From NCBI GenBank assembly GCA_956465555.1, contig OY101119.1, forward strand, positions 682,001-746,000: a stretch of 64,000 bases of DNA, read 5' to 3'. Below the pieces are notes generated by a model. It saw only the letters and a program-made list of their open reading frames with translations, had not been told where the DNA came from and did no database searches. The stretch's first letter is position 1; every line of letters starts with the position of its first letter. Below are positions 41,828-52,295 of the stretch, piece by piece. Both the position numbers and the translations under genes were made by a program. Source of the stretch: Nitzschia sp. pyKryTriq1 (taxonomy: Eukaryota; Bacillariophyta; Bacillariophyceae; Bacillariales; Bacillariaceae).

Positions 41828-42784
41828 ATGTCGACCGTCGAACAAGCCCCACAACCCAAGCGCAAGCTGGAAGATGAGAAAGATGAAGCCGCCCCCACCA
41901 CAAGCGAACCGGAATCCAAGATTCAAAAGCTGGAAGGTGATGAAAAGACTGGAATGAGGCCACTCAAGCGTGGTCCGATCTCTAAGGCTCGTGAAATTCG
42001 TCTAGAGCAGAACAGAAAGGCTGCTCGCGAGTCTCGTCGTCGCAAGAAGGTCATGATTGAAGAACTTCAGAGAAGTGTCATCTTCTTTTCTCGGGCCAAT
42101 GGTACTCTGAAGCACCAAAACGATGATCTCTCGCGCATGTTGATGCAAGCCCAAGCCCAAGTTGCTGCCATCGAGGGTCAACAACAGCCCACCAACGCTC
42201 CTGCAAGCCAACCAGCCGCCCCAGTCAAAACTGAAGCTCCTCAGCAAGAACAGCCTCAAGGAAGCTTTCAGCAGGCAGAGGCCAATACTGTGGCTACTCA
42301 GGCTGTTTATGAAAGTCAAGGATTCCCCGCCGCTGCTGCCCGTGCTGCTGCCCAGACGATGAATGGGTCAACCTCAGGAAGCAGTGCGCAGGAAGCTACC
42401 CCAGCGACTGCTCCCACTCCTGCTGCTTCGTCGGGCACTAGTTTGCCCCCTATGCAACCCGGTGCGACTATGCAAGCCATGGCAAACTTTCAACAAGCGG
42501 CCGCCGCCGCCATGCAGGCCGCTGTCCAGGGCATGCAAAGTATCCCAGGTGTGAGCGTGCAAGCACTGACGGCCACTGCCCCCGCTGGTGCAAACTCCCA
42601 GCAAGCGTACAATGATACCATGACTGCTCTTGCGATGCAACAAGCTGCGGCTGCTGCTGCTGCCGGGCAACAGTACTTCCAACAAAATCCCTTCATGGCT
42701 CCTATGATGGCATGGCAAGGGCAACAGCCAGCTGGACAGGCTCAGGTACCAGCGCCTCAGCCAGCACCTGCGCAACAACCGTAA
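41828..42784 (+). CDS. bZIP transcription factor
   Basis: A single exon of 318 aa. The ATG at 41828 has a good context (CCACCATGT), and the frame open upstream is probably UTR. The bZIP is at residues 54-110: the basic region EQNRKAARESRRRKK contains the invariant Asn62, Ala65/66, Ser69 and Arg70 positions (NxxAAxxSR), and hydrophobic heptad positions follow at Leu80, Phe87, Leu94 and Leu101. KRKLEDEKDE and KIQKLEG upstream are charged and flexible. From about 115 on, the protein is rich in Gln, Ala and Pro (QQAAAAAMQAA-type runs), as in activation or condensate-forming domains. Expected to bind DNA as a dimer in the nucleus. Target sites are unknown. Confidence 0.9.
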   Translation: MSTVEQAPQPKRKLEDEKDEAAPTTSEPESKIQKLEGDEKTGMRPLKRGPISKAREIRLEQNRKAARESRRRKKVMIEELQRSVIFFSRANGTLKHQNDDLSRMLMQAQAQVAAIEGQQQPTNAPASQPAAPVKTEAPQQEQPQGSFQQAEANTVATQAVYESQGFPAAAARAAAQTMNGSTSGSSAQEATPATAPTPAASSGTSLPPMQPGATMQAMANFQQAAAAAMQAAVQGMQSIPGVSVQALTATAPAGANSQQAYNDTMTALAMQQAAAAAAAGQQYFQQNPFMAPMMAWQGQQPAGQAQVPAPQPAPAQQP

Positions 42785-44127
42785 ACGATGGGCGCCTAAT
42801 GGGAAGAAAAGCGGCCTGCGCCTAAAAGATAAGACTAAATAATGTAACATGAACATGCATATTAACAACAGCTGCCACCCGATGAGTGCAACGTTCCCTG
42901 GTTTCAACTGCCTAAAACGCATGATCACGGTATGGCATCGATAGGACGCAGAGGACCGAGGAATGCCAGAGTGCTGGAATGCATCCCGTGGATGAGACTT
43001 GTAACTGGAATGCTCTAATGAGTAGGTATGGAGGAAGTTGTAACTGGAATGCTCTAAAGAGTAGGCATGGAGGAAGTTGGCGCTGGTTTGTTTTCTTACT
43101 GGGCGAAGAAGCAATTTGTCTCCGACGGCTAGAGAGAAAACTACGAGTATGGCACTGTGCAGGGCGTGCAGGATTGCCTTGAAATGAAACGACCGGCATG
43201 GTTTGAGACGCAATCAAAATATTTTATGAGCCGACGCTGGCCGCTGCTGGCAGCAGAGACTGTTTCAAAATGGGTAAAGGCTATTTGAAGAGGCAACACG
43301 GTGCTGATCGCAAAGTACTTGTGGTGATACTTGTAGTAGAGAATACATAATATGGTACGACCCGTAGAGAGAAGACGTGATGAGGGAAAGCCTTCAAAAG
43401 AATCATCTACTACTAGTTGTAGTAGGCATGCAAAAATAATCATCAGCGGGCAAAGCAGAATCATCTTGTGTGGTGAAGGCAGGCTACGAGTACAGTGCGA
43501 AGTATTCTCTCTAACGGTAAAGTACCATGTATCTTCTAAAGATGCATGCAGCATGCATGATGCATGCTGATGCATTATAAAAATAACGCGAATATGATGT
43601 TGTTAGTCGGGTCACGGACATTGACAGCTGGTCCGTTTGGAATTTTTGGCGTCCTCGCCAACTGGCCGACTCATGCGAGTCCTGGAGCCGGGCATTGTAG
43701 GGGCGAACGCTATCATATGATGCTGCACAACGTCAATGATATTCGGAACTTAGTGCAACATAGCTGGACTCACTCTCTATAGTGCCTTCAGCCTTCACCC
43801 GCTTTATGTAGTACTGAAGCTGTGGGCAACTATGAACTATGTCAAGCAGGTGTACTAAGTACAATTTCCTAAGGCACTAGGCAGCGTTGTTATTACTTGT
43901 ATACTACTTGTGTCGCTTCGATATCGCGGTGCTGGTGGCGAGAATACCAACGAGATACTACGTACAAGATTACAATGTCAAGATACTACAAAAGGACAGG
44001 AGCACTGTAGCTGTATCGTATATTCTTGTCACCTATAACACTACAATTGAAGTCTACGTGCAGCCAACATCGCAATTTATCTTCAGCTTGCTTCTTGATC
44101 CACAATCGCCCTCTCGTCCCAACTTGC
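42785..44127. other. Gene-free spacer, 1.3 kb
   Basis: No gene, tRNA or transposon recognised. It includes a 39-bp tandem repeat (42999-43076) and a dense ATGCATGC palindrome run (43540-43580). Confidence 0.55.
42999..43076 (+). repeat. 39-bp tandem repeat, two copies
   Basis: 42999-43037 and 43038-43076 begin TTGTAACTGGAATGCTCTAA and differ at two positions. Confidence 0.75.
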
Positions 44128-44882
44128 TTAAAAATATTCATCCACTTCCATAAATCCAGACTTTGTAGGCTTCATGCTAGGTAGCCAAGGAACCTGAACA
44201 AAGACAACCTGACCCAAAATTTCGCAGTTTGCTGGAAGATCTGCTCTCTCGGGATACGCTGCGATTGTCAGGCCAATTCCTGGAACATCAACGACCAAAA
44301 ATTTTCGTTCCGCAAACCGATTTTGAGCTCGATCAACAAGTACAACCAGATCCACAGCCTCTTTGATTTCTTTTGGCAACGGAACATTTAGTGCTGTATG
44401 TTCGGCAATAATTGCAACTGGGTCTTCGGCGGCTGAAACAACATTACTACCCTCGATAGCGACTGTCCCCAGTTGCGGTCCATCTGGGTCGCTGAAGTCA
44501 TATGTCCACTGTCCAAGTTCGGCAGATGGCTCCGATTTGACCGCAAAGAATTCTTCCCGCGTGAGTCCAGGATAGGCGCCAGCGATCTACAAAACGGGTG
44601 AGATGACCATGTTCAATTTTCATCATATCAAGAAACTTATTGCATGATATGGTTCTTTGAACGGCGTACCTGTACAATTCTGGGTGCGTAGTAATCCTGG
44701 TCCAGTTGTTTCAACGGCAAAAAGCAGGCATTTTGTCCGTGTATGCTCCCGGGAATTGTCGATGCGTGAAGCGCCGATGCCGTTCGTCCTGATTTTAGCG
44801 TAGGAATCCATCCAAGTGCCGTGGGAATAACCAGCGATAGAAAAACTATGGGGAATACTGCTCTTGCTCTGCCGTTCGTCAT
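44128..44882 (-). CDS. Plastid-type precursor protein of unknown function
   Basis: Two exons: 44882-44670 (71 codons) and 44586-44128 (152 codons plus stop), with a phase-0 GTACGC...GTAG intron, total 223 aa. The ATG at 44882 precedes a signal peptide (AVFPIVFLSLVIPTALG) followed by WIPTLKSGR. The aromatic Trp at the presumed cleavage site fits diatom plastid import. The mature part begins near GQNACFLPLKQLDQDYYAPR. It includes IAGAYPGLTREEFF, GQWTYDFSDPDGPQLGTVAI and RFAERKFLVVDVPG, which read as beta-rich. It ends in a short acidic tail. I do not recognise the family. Composition and the well-formed intron support a real, constrained gene. It is divergent from the DHDH-like gene. Confidence 0.72.
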
Positions 44883-45488
44883 CGTGCTTGATATCTTTCG
44901 AAGGAGGGTACGGACGGGTGTATCTTTATACTCTGTAGCCTTTGTAGCTGCGTCTCGACAATAATATTCTTCGGCCTCACTTGTCGTCGGTAGTCGTTGC
45001 TTCCGCAGATCGAGAAAGAAATCGACGACGACTCCTCGGGTGAAGAGTGTTGCGATGGGGCGGGGGTTGATGGGGGGTGATGGCGGCATCAGGCAGAGGG
45101 GTTGCGGATGTGATGGCTCTGATGGCCATCGATCCCCCCGCCGGCCGCGACGTTGTTTTGTGCGTGCGTACTTGTACGCGTTGTTCGGCACCAGGTATTC
45201 TGCTACCACGTGGAAGCAAGGCGAAAGAAGGCCAGACGATACACCTCATTGCATCGCGATCTATGTACAGTAATACTGTACCGGTACCGGTACCGGTACG
45301 TGTGCCGGTACAGATGACCGATGATATCGATGATTTCAGATCGATACCGAACCGGTACCATTATGGTGCGACGTACCGTAGCGAGTAGCATAGCAACGAC
45401 GACGACGCGAACGACGACGAAGGTCAAAACATTTTGTCATTTTATTTGTTATTGTTTGTTTGAAAGATTGCCAGAGTGCCCAGATACT
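44883..45488. promoter_or_regulatory. Divergent promoter region with GTACCGG tandem palindromes
   Basis: A 606-bp spacer between divergent starts. 45276-45365 contains CTGTACCGGTACCGGTACCGG and further GTGCCGGTACAG, GAACCGGTACC and GTACCGTAC elements. It is the densest such block in the window after 1410-1870. Confidence 0.5.
45276..45365. repeat. Tandem (ACCGGT)-type palindromes
   Basis: Three uninterrupted GTACCG units are followed by scattered ACCGGTAC copies within 90 bp, all self-complementary. Confidence 0.65.
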
Positions 45489-46857
45489 ATGGTAGTCTCC
45501 GTACCATCTCCACCGCTCGACGATCCAACATTGTCAGACCCTTTGGAATGTCCACCACTTCGATGGGGTATGCTGGGATGTGGGCGAGTGTCTCATGATT
45601 TTACGCAAGCCTTGAAACACCTTCCGACTCAATCCGTGGTGGCATGTTCCGCGAGAAGTCTGGATAGTGCAAAGGCGTTTGCTGAAAAGCACGGCATTCA
45701 AAATTTCTGTAAGTTTGATCCTTCAGCAACTGGCATTGAGGTGGGAATATTTTGTGAGCTTTACATCTCACAAATAATAATACTGCTGGTCAGGTGGCAG
45801 CTACGCCGAGATGGTTCGAAATCCAGACATTGATATTGTCTACATTGGAAATGTACATGCCTTTCGGAGAGAAACAGTCGAGATGTGCCTCTTGGCGGAC
45901 AAACATGTTCTTGTTGAAAAACCATTCGCGTGCACTGTTGCAGATGGAGAGTATTTGCTATCATTGGCCAAAGAACGGGACCGATTCATTATGGAAGGAA
46001 TGTGGACGCGATTTTTTCCAGCAGTGCAAAAGGCTCGGGAGCTGATGTTGGGAACTGAAACGGAAGAACCAGTCCTCGGAGAGATCGCAAAGGTGTACTC
46101 CGATTTCAATTTTTATGCTCCCGATCACGAAGTATACCCGACATCGTTTTTCTACAACCGAAAACTTGGAGGCGGTGCCGCTCTCGTCGTAGCTCCTTAT
46201 CCGATTGCGGCAGCTACCCTGTGCTTTAGAAACCCACCTGATTCTATCAAGGTTGTAGGTCAAAAGGACGAAGGAACAGGTGTAGATATTCAAGGCGCCA
46301 TGGTTCTTTCCTTTCCTCCCACAGGAAACGACCATGACGGCAAGTCGCCGAAGTTACCAGGGTACGTACACGTGCGATCTCAAGAAATTGATCGGGTTCA
46401 GCTAGTAGCGTTTGCTGTGTACGAAGTATACCGATGTCACTAACCGGTATTTGTTCACCATAGGGCTGGTATTGCGTGTCTAAGTTTTGGTTTTTTAAGC
46501 GAGACGGCGGAGGAAACATCTGTGGTGGGGAGCAGAGGCAGGTTGAAGATTGAAACGCCTAGCCATTGCCCAACAAAAGTGAGCATACAGATTAAGGCAC
46601 ACGGTCGTGGCCAAGTTGGTAGGGAGGAAGTCTTTGAGTATCCTTTACCAGAGGATACCGAGGAGATCAAAGCCGCTGGGGGATTCGAGTATCCTAACTC
46701 GGCTGGCTTTATTTATGAAGCGGCAGCTGTGGCACGATGCATTGCAGCCGGCAAGAGGGAAACACCACAATACACATGGCAGGAGACACTTTTGAACTTG
46801 AAGCTCGTGGAAGAAATTCGAATTCAACTTGGGATAAAACCAGTGTCTGAGGACTAG
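45489..46857 (+). CDS. Gfo/Idh/MocA oxidoreductase, trans-1,2-dihydrodiol dehydrogenase (DHDH)-like
   Basis: Three exons: 45489-45708, 45794-46361 and 46464-46857, with introns GTAAGT...TCAG (phase 1) and GTACGT...ATAG (phase 2), total 393 aa. The Rossmann motif RWGMLGCGRVSHDF lies at about 25-38. DIDIVYIGNVHAFRRE and the EKPFA motif (VLVEKPFACT, about residue 115) hold the catalytic Lys of the family. EGMWTRFFPAV and the C-terminal beta-sheet domain, with GSRGRLKIETPS and SAGFIYEAAAVARCI, match dimeric dihydrodiol dehydrogenases. The reaction would be NADP-dependent oxidation of a dihydrodiol or sugar-like substrate. The exon joins fall inside conserved segments. It converges on MutY with 81 bp between stops. 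Confidence 0.85.
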
Positions 46858-46938
46858 ATTCCTTTGTTTCATCGCCGGTTTGAAAACCGATCATGCGGCC
46901 GTGGAATCTGCTAAAGCAAAAAAATGCAACAGACTGCA

Positions 46939-49056
46939 CTATCGTTTTCGTTTCTTAATTGTCGTGGTACTCTTGCTTTTCTGTTGCGACTGGACTGCTT
47001 TGAGGACTTTATGCACGCCCGATGTGATTCCCACTTCTTGCATGTCGCTTTCGCGCATCCATCGTACTTCTCTACCGTCCTCTGATTTCCATTGAGTAGT
47101 CGACAAGTCGACCACCATCGTCATGGTTTCTAGCCACATCACGTGTTTGATGTGACTAAAGATATGTTCCAAGGGCGCTGGAGCGACTGGCTTTCGTGTG
47201 GACTGGGTCTTCCACCAGTGCTGTTCTCCGTTGGTCATGATTGTCTCAAGATATTGAGTAAGTGCCATGCGTCGCTTCGCAACACCAGGGGTTGGAGGTT
47301 TGGTTTCACCCTCCTGTCTAGTTTCCACGCATACCGATGGAAACTCCCACTGGCCTGCTAACAAGCCTTTGGCCGGTCGTCGGACAAGTAACCACCACGT
47401 GTCTCCGTCATGAATATTTGAAATGACCGCAACGGCCAGATCTTCTTCTCGTCTTTTCGATTTGGGAGGATCCAAAGGGAAGATGGAGTGGCCTTCTTTC
47501 ATGGCGTCCTCGTGGGTCATTTCCTCCTGAATGCGTGCTTCCAGTTCGTCCAGAACGACCCGAATCCCGCTCGAGTCACAGAGAGGACATGCGCAGGATT
47601 CTGCCACGGATAGTTGCGATAACTCTTTACTGTCGCTCTGCCGGATATTGAGATAGGCCTTTGCCAAGCGTGTGGAATAGTAATAGTCTTTCAATGGATC
47701 TCTAGGATCGATTCCCGATCCCGATGGCGCACAGTAGGTAGCTCCAAGTTCCATCAAGGCTTGATTCACCTCTCCCGCACAACTTGCATCTCCTGCTTTC
47801 ACCAGCTGGGCCGCCAAATCCCATCCCTGTTTATCCTTAAGAGCAGGCGCTTTGATGTGATTGGCAATCCCGGTCAATCGACTCAACACCCGACAGACAT
47901 TCCCATCCACCACTGGAACACAAACATCAAAGGCAATCGACGCCACCGCCGAAGCGGTGTAGGGACCAATACCGGTAATTTTCAACAGTTCCTCCACGGT
48001 AGAGGGAAGTTCTCCTTTATAATCACTGACGACCACTTTGGCACCTTGATGTAAGAGCCGAGCCCGACGATAAAATCCAAGTCCGGCCCAATGGGCATTG
48101 ACTTGCTCTTCGGATGCTGCGGCCAAATCCTGGACGGTTGGAAAACTCTTCATCCATCGAATCCAATAGGGAATGACTGCCTCGACGCGTGTTTGTTGTA
48201 GCATGATTTCGCTTACCCATACTCCATAGGCCGACACTGGAATGGGCTTCTTCTTGCTGTCATCTTCATGACCATCATTGTCATTGGCCAAAGTTGATGA
48301 TGCAATCGCGTCGGGAAGTACAATGCCACTGGACTCAATTATGGTTTCTGTTTTTGACTGTTTCGTGGTAGGTTGAAAAAAGTTGGTAATTTTGTTGGAC
48401 TGTGATGCCTTCTGTTCCTTGTTGGCAGTTTGTTGTTTCTTGTTTTTGGCAATATTGTTGTTGTTGTTGTTGTTGTTGATTCCAGCCGTACTTCCATCAT
48501 ACGGTGGTGGATCGCCTCGCCACGGCAATTTGCGGCGATTCGGTCGATACCAGCTCAACAGTGTCATTCGAATGTTGGCAGCATCTTTCTCGGCCAAGGA
48601 GTGAAAGGACATGTCCGAATGGCAAGCCCATTCACGAAAGAGTTCCAAGTCGTCTGCAGTTGACGACGACGACAATGACAATGACGAAGAAGAAATAGTC
48701 GCATTATTCGAACTGGAGCAGCCATTATCAGGAAGAGGAAGAGAAGAATCATCATCGTTGTCATTGTTTGTCACGACAGTCACCGAAGAGGCGGCGGCGG
48801 CGGCGACGACTCTGGAACTTTGACGGCGTGGCATTCTTCTGGCAGTTGGTCCCAAGCTTGCAATGCCGTTGATTTGTTGGTACGCCAACAGCCGATATCC
48901 AAAGCGACGGCTCCCTGTACGAGTATATCTCGCAGCAGCAGCAGCAGCAGCAGTGGACTGGAGGTAGCCCAAGGAAAAGACGGGAGAGCAAAGAGCAATA
49001 ATGCTGCCGACGAGAACGGTAATAAAGACGTGAAAGTTGCAGACACCTCTCGTCAT
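46939..49056 (-). CDS. MUTYH: Adenine DNA glycosylase MutY/MUTYH with NUDIX-like C-terminus
   Basis: A single exon; 705 aa if the ATG at 49056 is used. The first 40 residues hold a hydrophobic leader (VFITVLVGSIIALCSPVFSLG), and an internal Met at MPRRQSS could start a leader-less form. The glycosylase core has RRKLPWRGDPPPYD, VSEIMLQQTRVEAVIPYW (catalytic Glu region), the HhH ELLKITGIGPYTASAVASIAF and VVDGNVCRVLSR with the catalytic Asp. The Fe-S loop is non-canonical: GATYCAPSGSG, then about 50 residues on, ESCACPLCDSSG. The C-terminal NUDIX-like domain has LLAGQWEFPSV and EHIFSHIKHVMW, as in MutY 8-oxoG recognition. It should remove A opposite 8-oxoG. Low-complexity inserts lengthen the protein. 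Confidence 0.9.
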   Translation of the reverse strand: MTRGVCNFHVFITVLVGSIIALCSPVFSLGYLQSTAAAAAAARYTRTGSRRFGYRLLAYQQINGIASLGPTARRMPRRQSSRVVAAAAASSVTVVTNNDNDDDSSLPLPDNGCSSSNNATISSSSLSLSSSSTADDLELFREWACHSDMSFHSLAEKDAANIRMTLLSWYRPNRRKLPWRGDPPPYDGSTAGINNNNNNNNIAKNKKQQTANKEQKASQSNKITNFFQPTTKQSKTETIIESSGIVLPDAIASSTLANDNDGHEDDSKKKPIPVSAYGVWVSEIMLQQTRVEAVIPYWIRWMKSFPTVQDLAAASEEQVNAHWAGLGFYRRARLLHQGAKVVVSDYKGELPSTVEELLKITGIGPYTASAVASIAFDVCVPVVDGNVCRVLSRLTGIANHIKAPALKDKQGWDLAAQLVKAGDASCAGEVNQALMELGATYCAPSGSGIDPRDPLKDYYYSTRLAKAYLNIRQSDSKELSQLSVAESCACPLCDSSGIRVVLDELEARIQEEMTHEDAMKEGHSIFPLDPPKSKRREEDLAVAVISNIHDGDTWWLLVRRPAKGLLAGQWEFPSVCVETRQEGETKPPTPGVAKRRMALTQYLETIMTNGEQHWWKTQSTRKPVAPAPLEHIFSHIKHVMWLETMTMVVDLSTTQWKSEDGREVRWMRESDMQEVGITSGVHKVLKAVQSQQKSKSTTTIKKRKR

Positions 49057-49524
49057 CCACCCAGGCGCAATTTTTTTGACTCGACTCAAACTCAACTCGA
49101 TGCAAAAGTCCGAGAATAGGTGAAGGCTCGTAGGAGAAGAGGAAAGAGTTTAGGGAAGGAATGAATGAAGACTGAATGAAAGATAATGAAGAAACCATCG
49201 TCGTTCGTTCGTTCGTTGGGAGGTCATACCGTACCGTAGGTTCATGGTCAGCAAAGTGCTGCCAGCAGAGCCAGCGCAGCAACCTGGTACACAACAACCA
49301 ATGCCTTCTGGAGCACATGCGCCGGTTTATGTTAGATCGCCCCCGAGATCTTTTTGGCGCGTATTATCCCAACGGCGTTTTAACCGCCGAGCATTGCTGC
49401 TGGAGAGAGAGTTAAAAAAAATATGGCTTCAACATTCAACACCAACAATGGACAATGAATGAATGGTGCTTGACGATATTGTTGCATTGTTGACTGATCT
49501 TGTATTGCCGACCATACGTAAACC
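49057..49524. promoter_or_regulatory. Divergent promoter region MutY / RHL1-like
   Basis: A 468-bp spacer between two divergent starts of genes for DNA-maintenance proteins. It includes a GTTCGTTCGTTCG run at 49203-49217. No specific element can be assigned. Confidence 0.4.
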
Positions 49525-52295
49525 ATGGCAACTTCCGCCAAGACGGGATCCTCGTCGGCCCGCAAAAAGGCCACGGTAGTCAAGAAGAAACCGTCCACCA
49601 ATCCCAAGCAAGAACTACTAGTCAAAGTCCAACGACATACCAAGCCATCGTCGGTCGCTACCAGTACGAAACGAGCCAAACCGTTGCCGAGCGACTGGCC
49701 CGTCGCATCGAGACCACACACCTTATCTGCCACGAATTCAGCCTTGCGTCCAGGATCGTTGCTGCAAGAAAAATGCAATGGACAGGACATTCATCTTGTC
49801 AACAAACAAGCCTTGATGGCACCGAGCATTGCCAGGGAAAGGGGACGTTATTTATTCATCATGCCGGGAACTTTTAGTTTCAAAGAGATTAACAAGGAAT
49901 CAGTAGCAGCAACGACCGATGGTGGTGGTGGTGGTGGAGGTGGAGACACAATCAAGTCCTCTAGTAGCGCCGCCAAGGAAGCTGATGACGAGGATTCAGG
50001 AAAAGTAGTAGTCGACATGAAAAGCAACGATGAGGACGACGACGAGGACGACGATGATGATGGTGACGAAGAGCAAGAGAATAATGCCAAACCAGCTGCC
50101 GCTGCCGCCAAGCCGATATTGCCACAATTCGGAAATGTAGAAGGCTTGAGTACATCGACACCCAAGCTTCGTGTGTCCTTTCCCAACTCGGACAAATCCT
50201 TGGTTTTTCCGGGCACCAAGGTGGATACTACATCCAAATACATCTGGCTCAATTGTTCGGCAAAGAAAAAAGGCACTGTGGCTTGTAAGGTACGTATGAT
50301 GTTGTATTGTATTGTATTGTATTGTATTGATTGTACTCGTAGACTCCGTGCATCATTGTGTGTGTTTGTGACTCACGCTAGTAAATTTGGACTGCTTGAT
50401 TGATGCAGGGTATCTTTTCTTCTGCGATTATCTTTGGAGCACCAGTCTGGGAAACAAGCAGTAAAGGAGCTGACAGTGAAGCTTCTAGTAGTGCCATGTT
50501 ATCTGCTGCCGCTGCTGCTGCTGCTGCAAATAGTACCAGCGAGGATGAAAACAATCATGATGAAACTGCGAATAAGAATACCTGGGCTCACTATGGGGGT
50601 TCGGATCGAACCGTGGATGGAGTCTTCAAGGGGAGCAAAAAGAAAACGCCCGACGATCCGCTCACGTCCACTACAATGGTCCCAATTGTCTCCAAGGAAC
50701 CAATCTTTGATGAAAGGGGCTTGCCGGTTCGACCGGCCATGGGAATCCATGCCAAGGCATCATCATCTCCTGCCAAAAAGGCAACGTTGGCTCAGCTGGA
50801 ACTATCTTCAGAGGACGACGACGAAAACAAGAACAATAATAATAATAATAATAATGACAGCGAATCGTCGGATGATGAGTATCGGGTGAGCACGAAAACG
50901 CCATCGACGGTCGCCACGAAGGAACGATCCGCACCTAGACGACAAGCCTCTGCCAAAAAGACAAAATATACGGTTGATCTCTTGGACAGTGATGTGGAAG
51001 AGGAAAGTAGCAGCGAAGAAGAGGCAGCAGATGAAAGAAAACCAGCTGCTGCCAAGTCCAAGGCGACTACTAAAGCACCCCAACGCAAGAAGGCACCGAC
51101 GAAAAAGACGAGCTCGACGGTGGATCTCATGGAAAGCGATGCCGATGGGGAGGAGAACAGTGACGAAGAGGCAGTGAAAGAGACCAAGCCGAAGGCTAAA
51201 AAGGCATCACAGATGTCGTTTCTCGATGACGACTCGGACAGCTCAGGTTTTGACGGTGGGGAGGCTACCCGTGCCAAACAAAAGGCAGTGGTCTCCAAGA
51301 GGAGTAAAGCAAGTACTGGTCGCAAATCGGTGGGATCTGCACGGAAAGGCTCTACCAAGCTCGAGGAGCCCTCCTCGTCATCCGAGGACTCGTTTGCGAT
51401 CAGCGACGACGATGCACCTCCAACTTCAACGGGGCGGCGATCATCGACGAGAGCGCCGCGAGCCTCGACGTCCAAGAAAAGTTATAACGAGGACGAAGAC
51501 CGTGACGACGATTTCGAAGACGACTCTGTCGTTGTCCCAAAAGTCAAAGTCAAAAAGACAGTACTCGCCAAGAAGAAAGCGTCAAAGACTAGCACTTCTG
51601 CTAAAGTTCCCATTGAACTATCAGACGATAGTCCAGGAAGTGTTGCTAGTCCTCCATCCTCGAAACCTGCTAGTACTCCGGCGAGCAAACGCCAATCTTC
51701 GGTACCGTCCAGGAGCTACCAGGAGAGCGCGGAGTCGGACCCAGAGTCGTCGGCGGTTGGAGAAGACGAGGATGAAGATGAATCGCCTGTCCCGACAAAG
51801 AAGACAAATGCTAAATCAAACGTGACACCTAAACCTTCGAGAAAACGAAAAACTCCTCCCAAGAAGACTCCTTCTGGTAGAACAACACCAACAAGCAGTG
51901 TCTTGGAAAATGTGGAAAGTGCTAATGGTTCTGGCAAAAAGGCAGTATCCTCAGGACGAAAGCGAAAGGCTTCGTCGGAATCAAAAGCAGAAAAGCAGGA
52001 CGAGGCCTCTCATAATTCTCGCAATGAAAACCAAGGCGATATCATCAATGTGGACGACGATGAAGATGTGGTGATCCAGAAGCCACCTGCAAATCCTGTC
52101 AAAGATGAAGTAAAGGTGCGCTTAAACACCAAGGCGTCCGCAGGCGGCACGACGGCCGCTTCGCCATCTCTTTCTGCTGCGAGCCCTTTCCGCTCGCGCC
52201 GAAGAAAGTCTCCTGGCGTTGCTTCGGTCACGAAGAAATCGCCGGCCAAGCGTACAGTGTTTGACCTTGCCGAGGATGAGGACTTTGCTTTCTAG
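49525..52295 (+). CDS. RHL1-like protein (topoisomerase VI complex component) with long acidic/basic tail
   Basis: Two exons: 49525-50289 (255 codons) and 50409-52295 (628 codons plus stop), total 883 aa. The phase-0 intron GTACGT...GCAG contains a (TATTG)n run. In the N-terminal third, RERGRYLFIMPGTFSF (about 103-118), SLVFPGTKVDTTSKYIWLNC and KGTVACK|GIFSSAIIFGAPVWE across the splice match the RHL1 pattern of a beta-strand-rich domain ending in a conserved FDNMIVF-like strand. The remaining 600 residues are disordered, alternating acidic Ser/Asp/Glu blocks (VDLLDSDVEEE, VDLMESDADGEE) with Lys/Pro-rich blocks. RHL1 works with plant Topo VI in endoreduplication. The RHL1 match is by pattern and should be tested. 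Confidence 0.6.
50289..50409 (+). other. RHL1-like gene intron with pentanucleotide microsatellite
   Basis: The GTACGT...GCAG intron carries about five TATTG/TTGTA units at 50305-50332. It is uniform, AT-rich and noncoding. Confidence 0.6.

Noticed and set aside
42979-43182. A 67-codon frame over the 39-bp tandem repeat (NWNAL...SR.GGS)
   Set aside because: The repeat unit is divisible by three, so the frame stays open by arithmetic; there is no signal peptide or homology.
42374-43213. 279-codon minus-strand frame over the bZIP C-terminus
   Set aside because: It is the antisense of Gln/Ala-rich codons, which gives spurious Leu/His/Arg-rich frames.
42999-43580. A CRISPR-like array
   Set aside because: There are only two adjacent copies without spacers, in a eukaryotic nuclear context.
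50792-51475. 227-codon minus-strand Ser/Leu-rich frame in the RHL1-like gene
   Set aside because: It is an antisense shadow of acidic Ser/Asp/Glu repeats.
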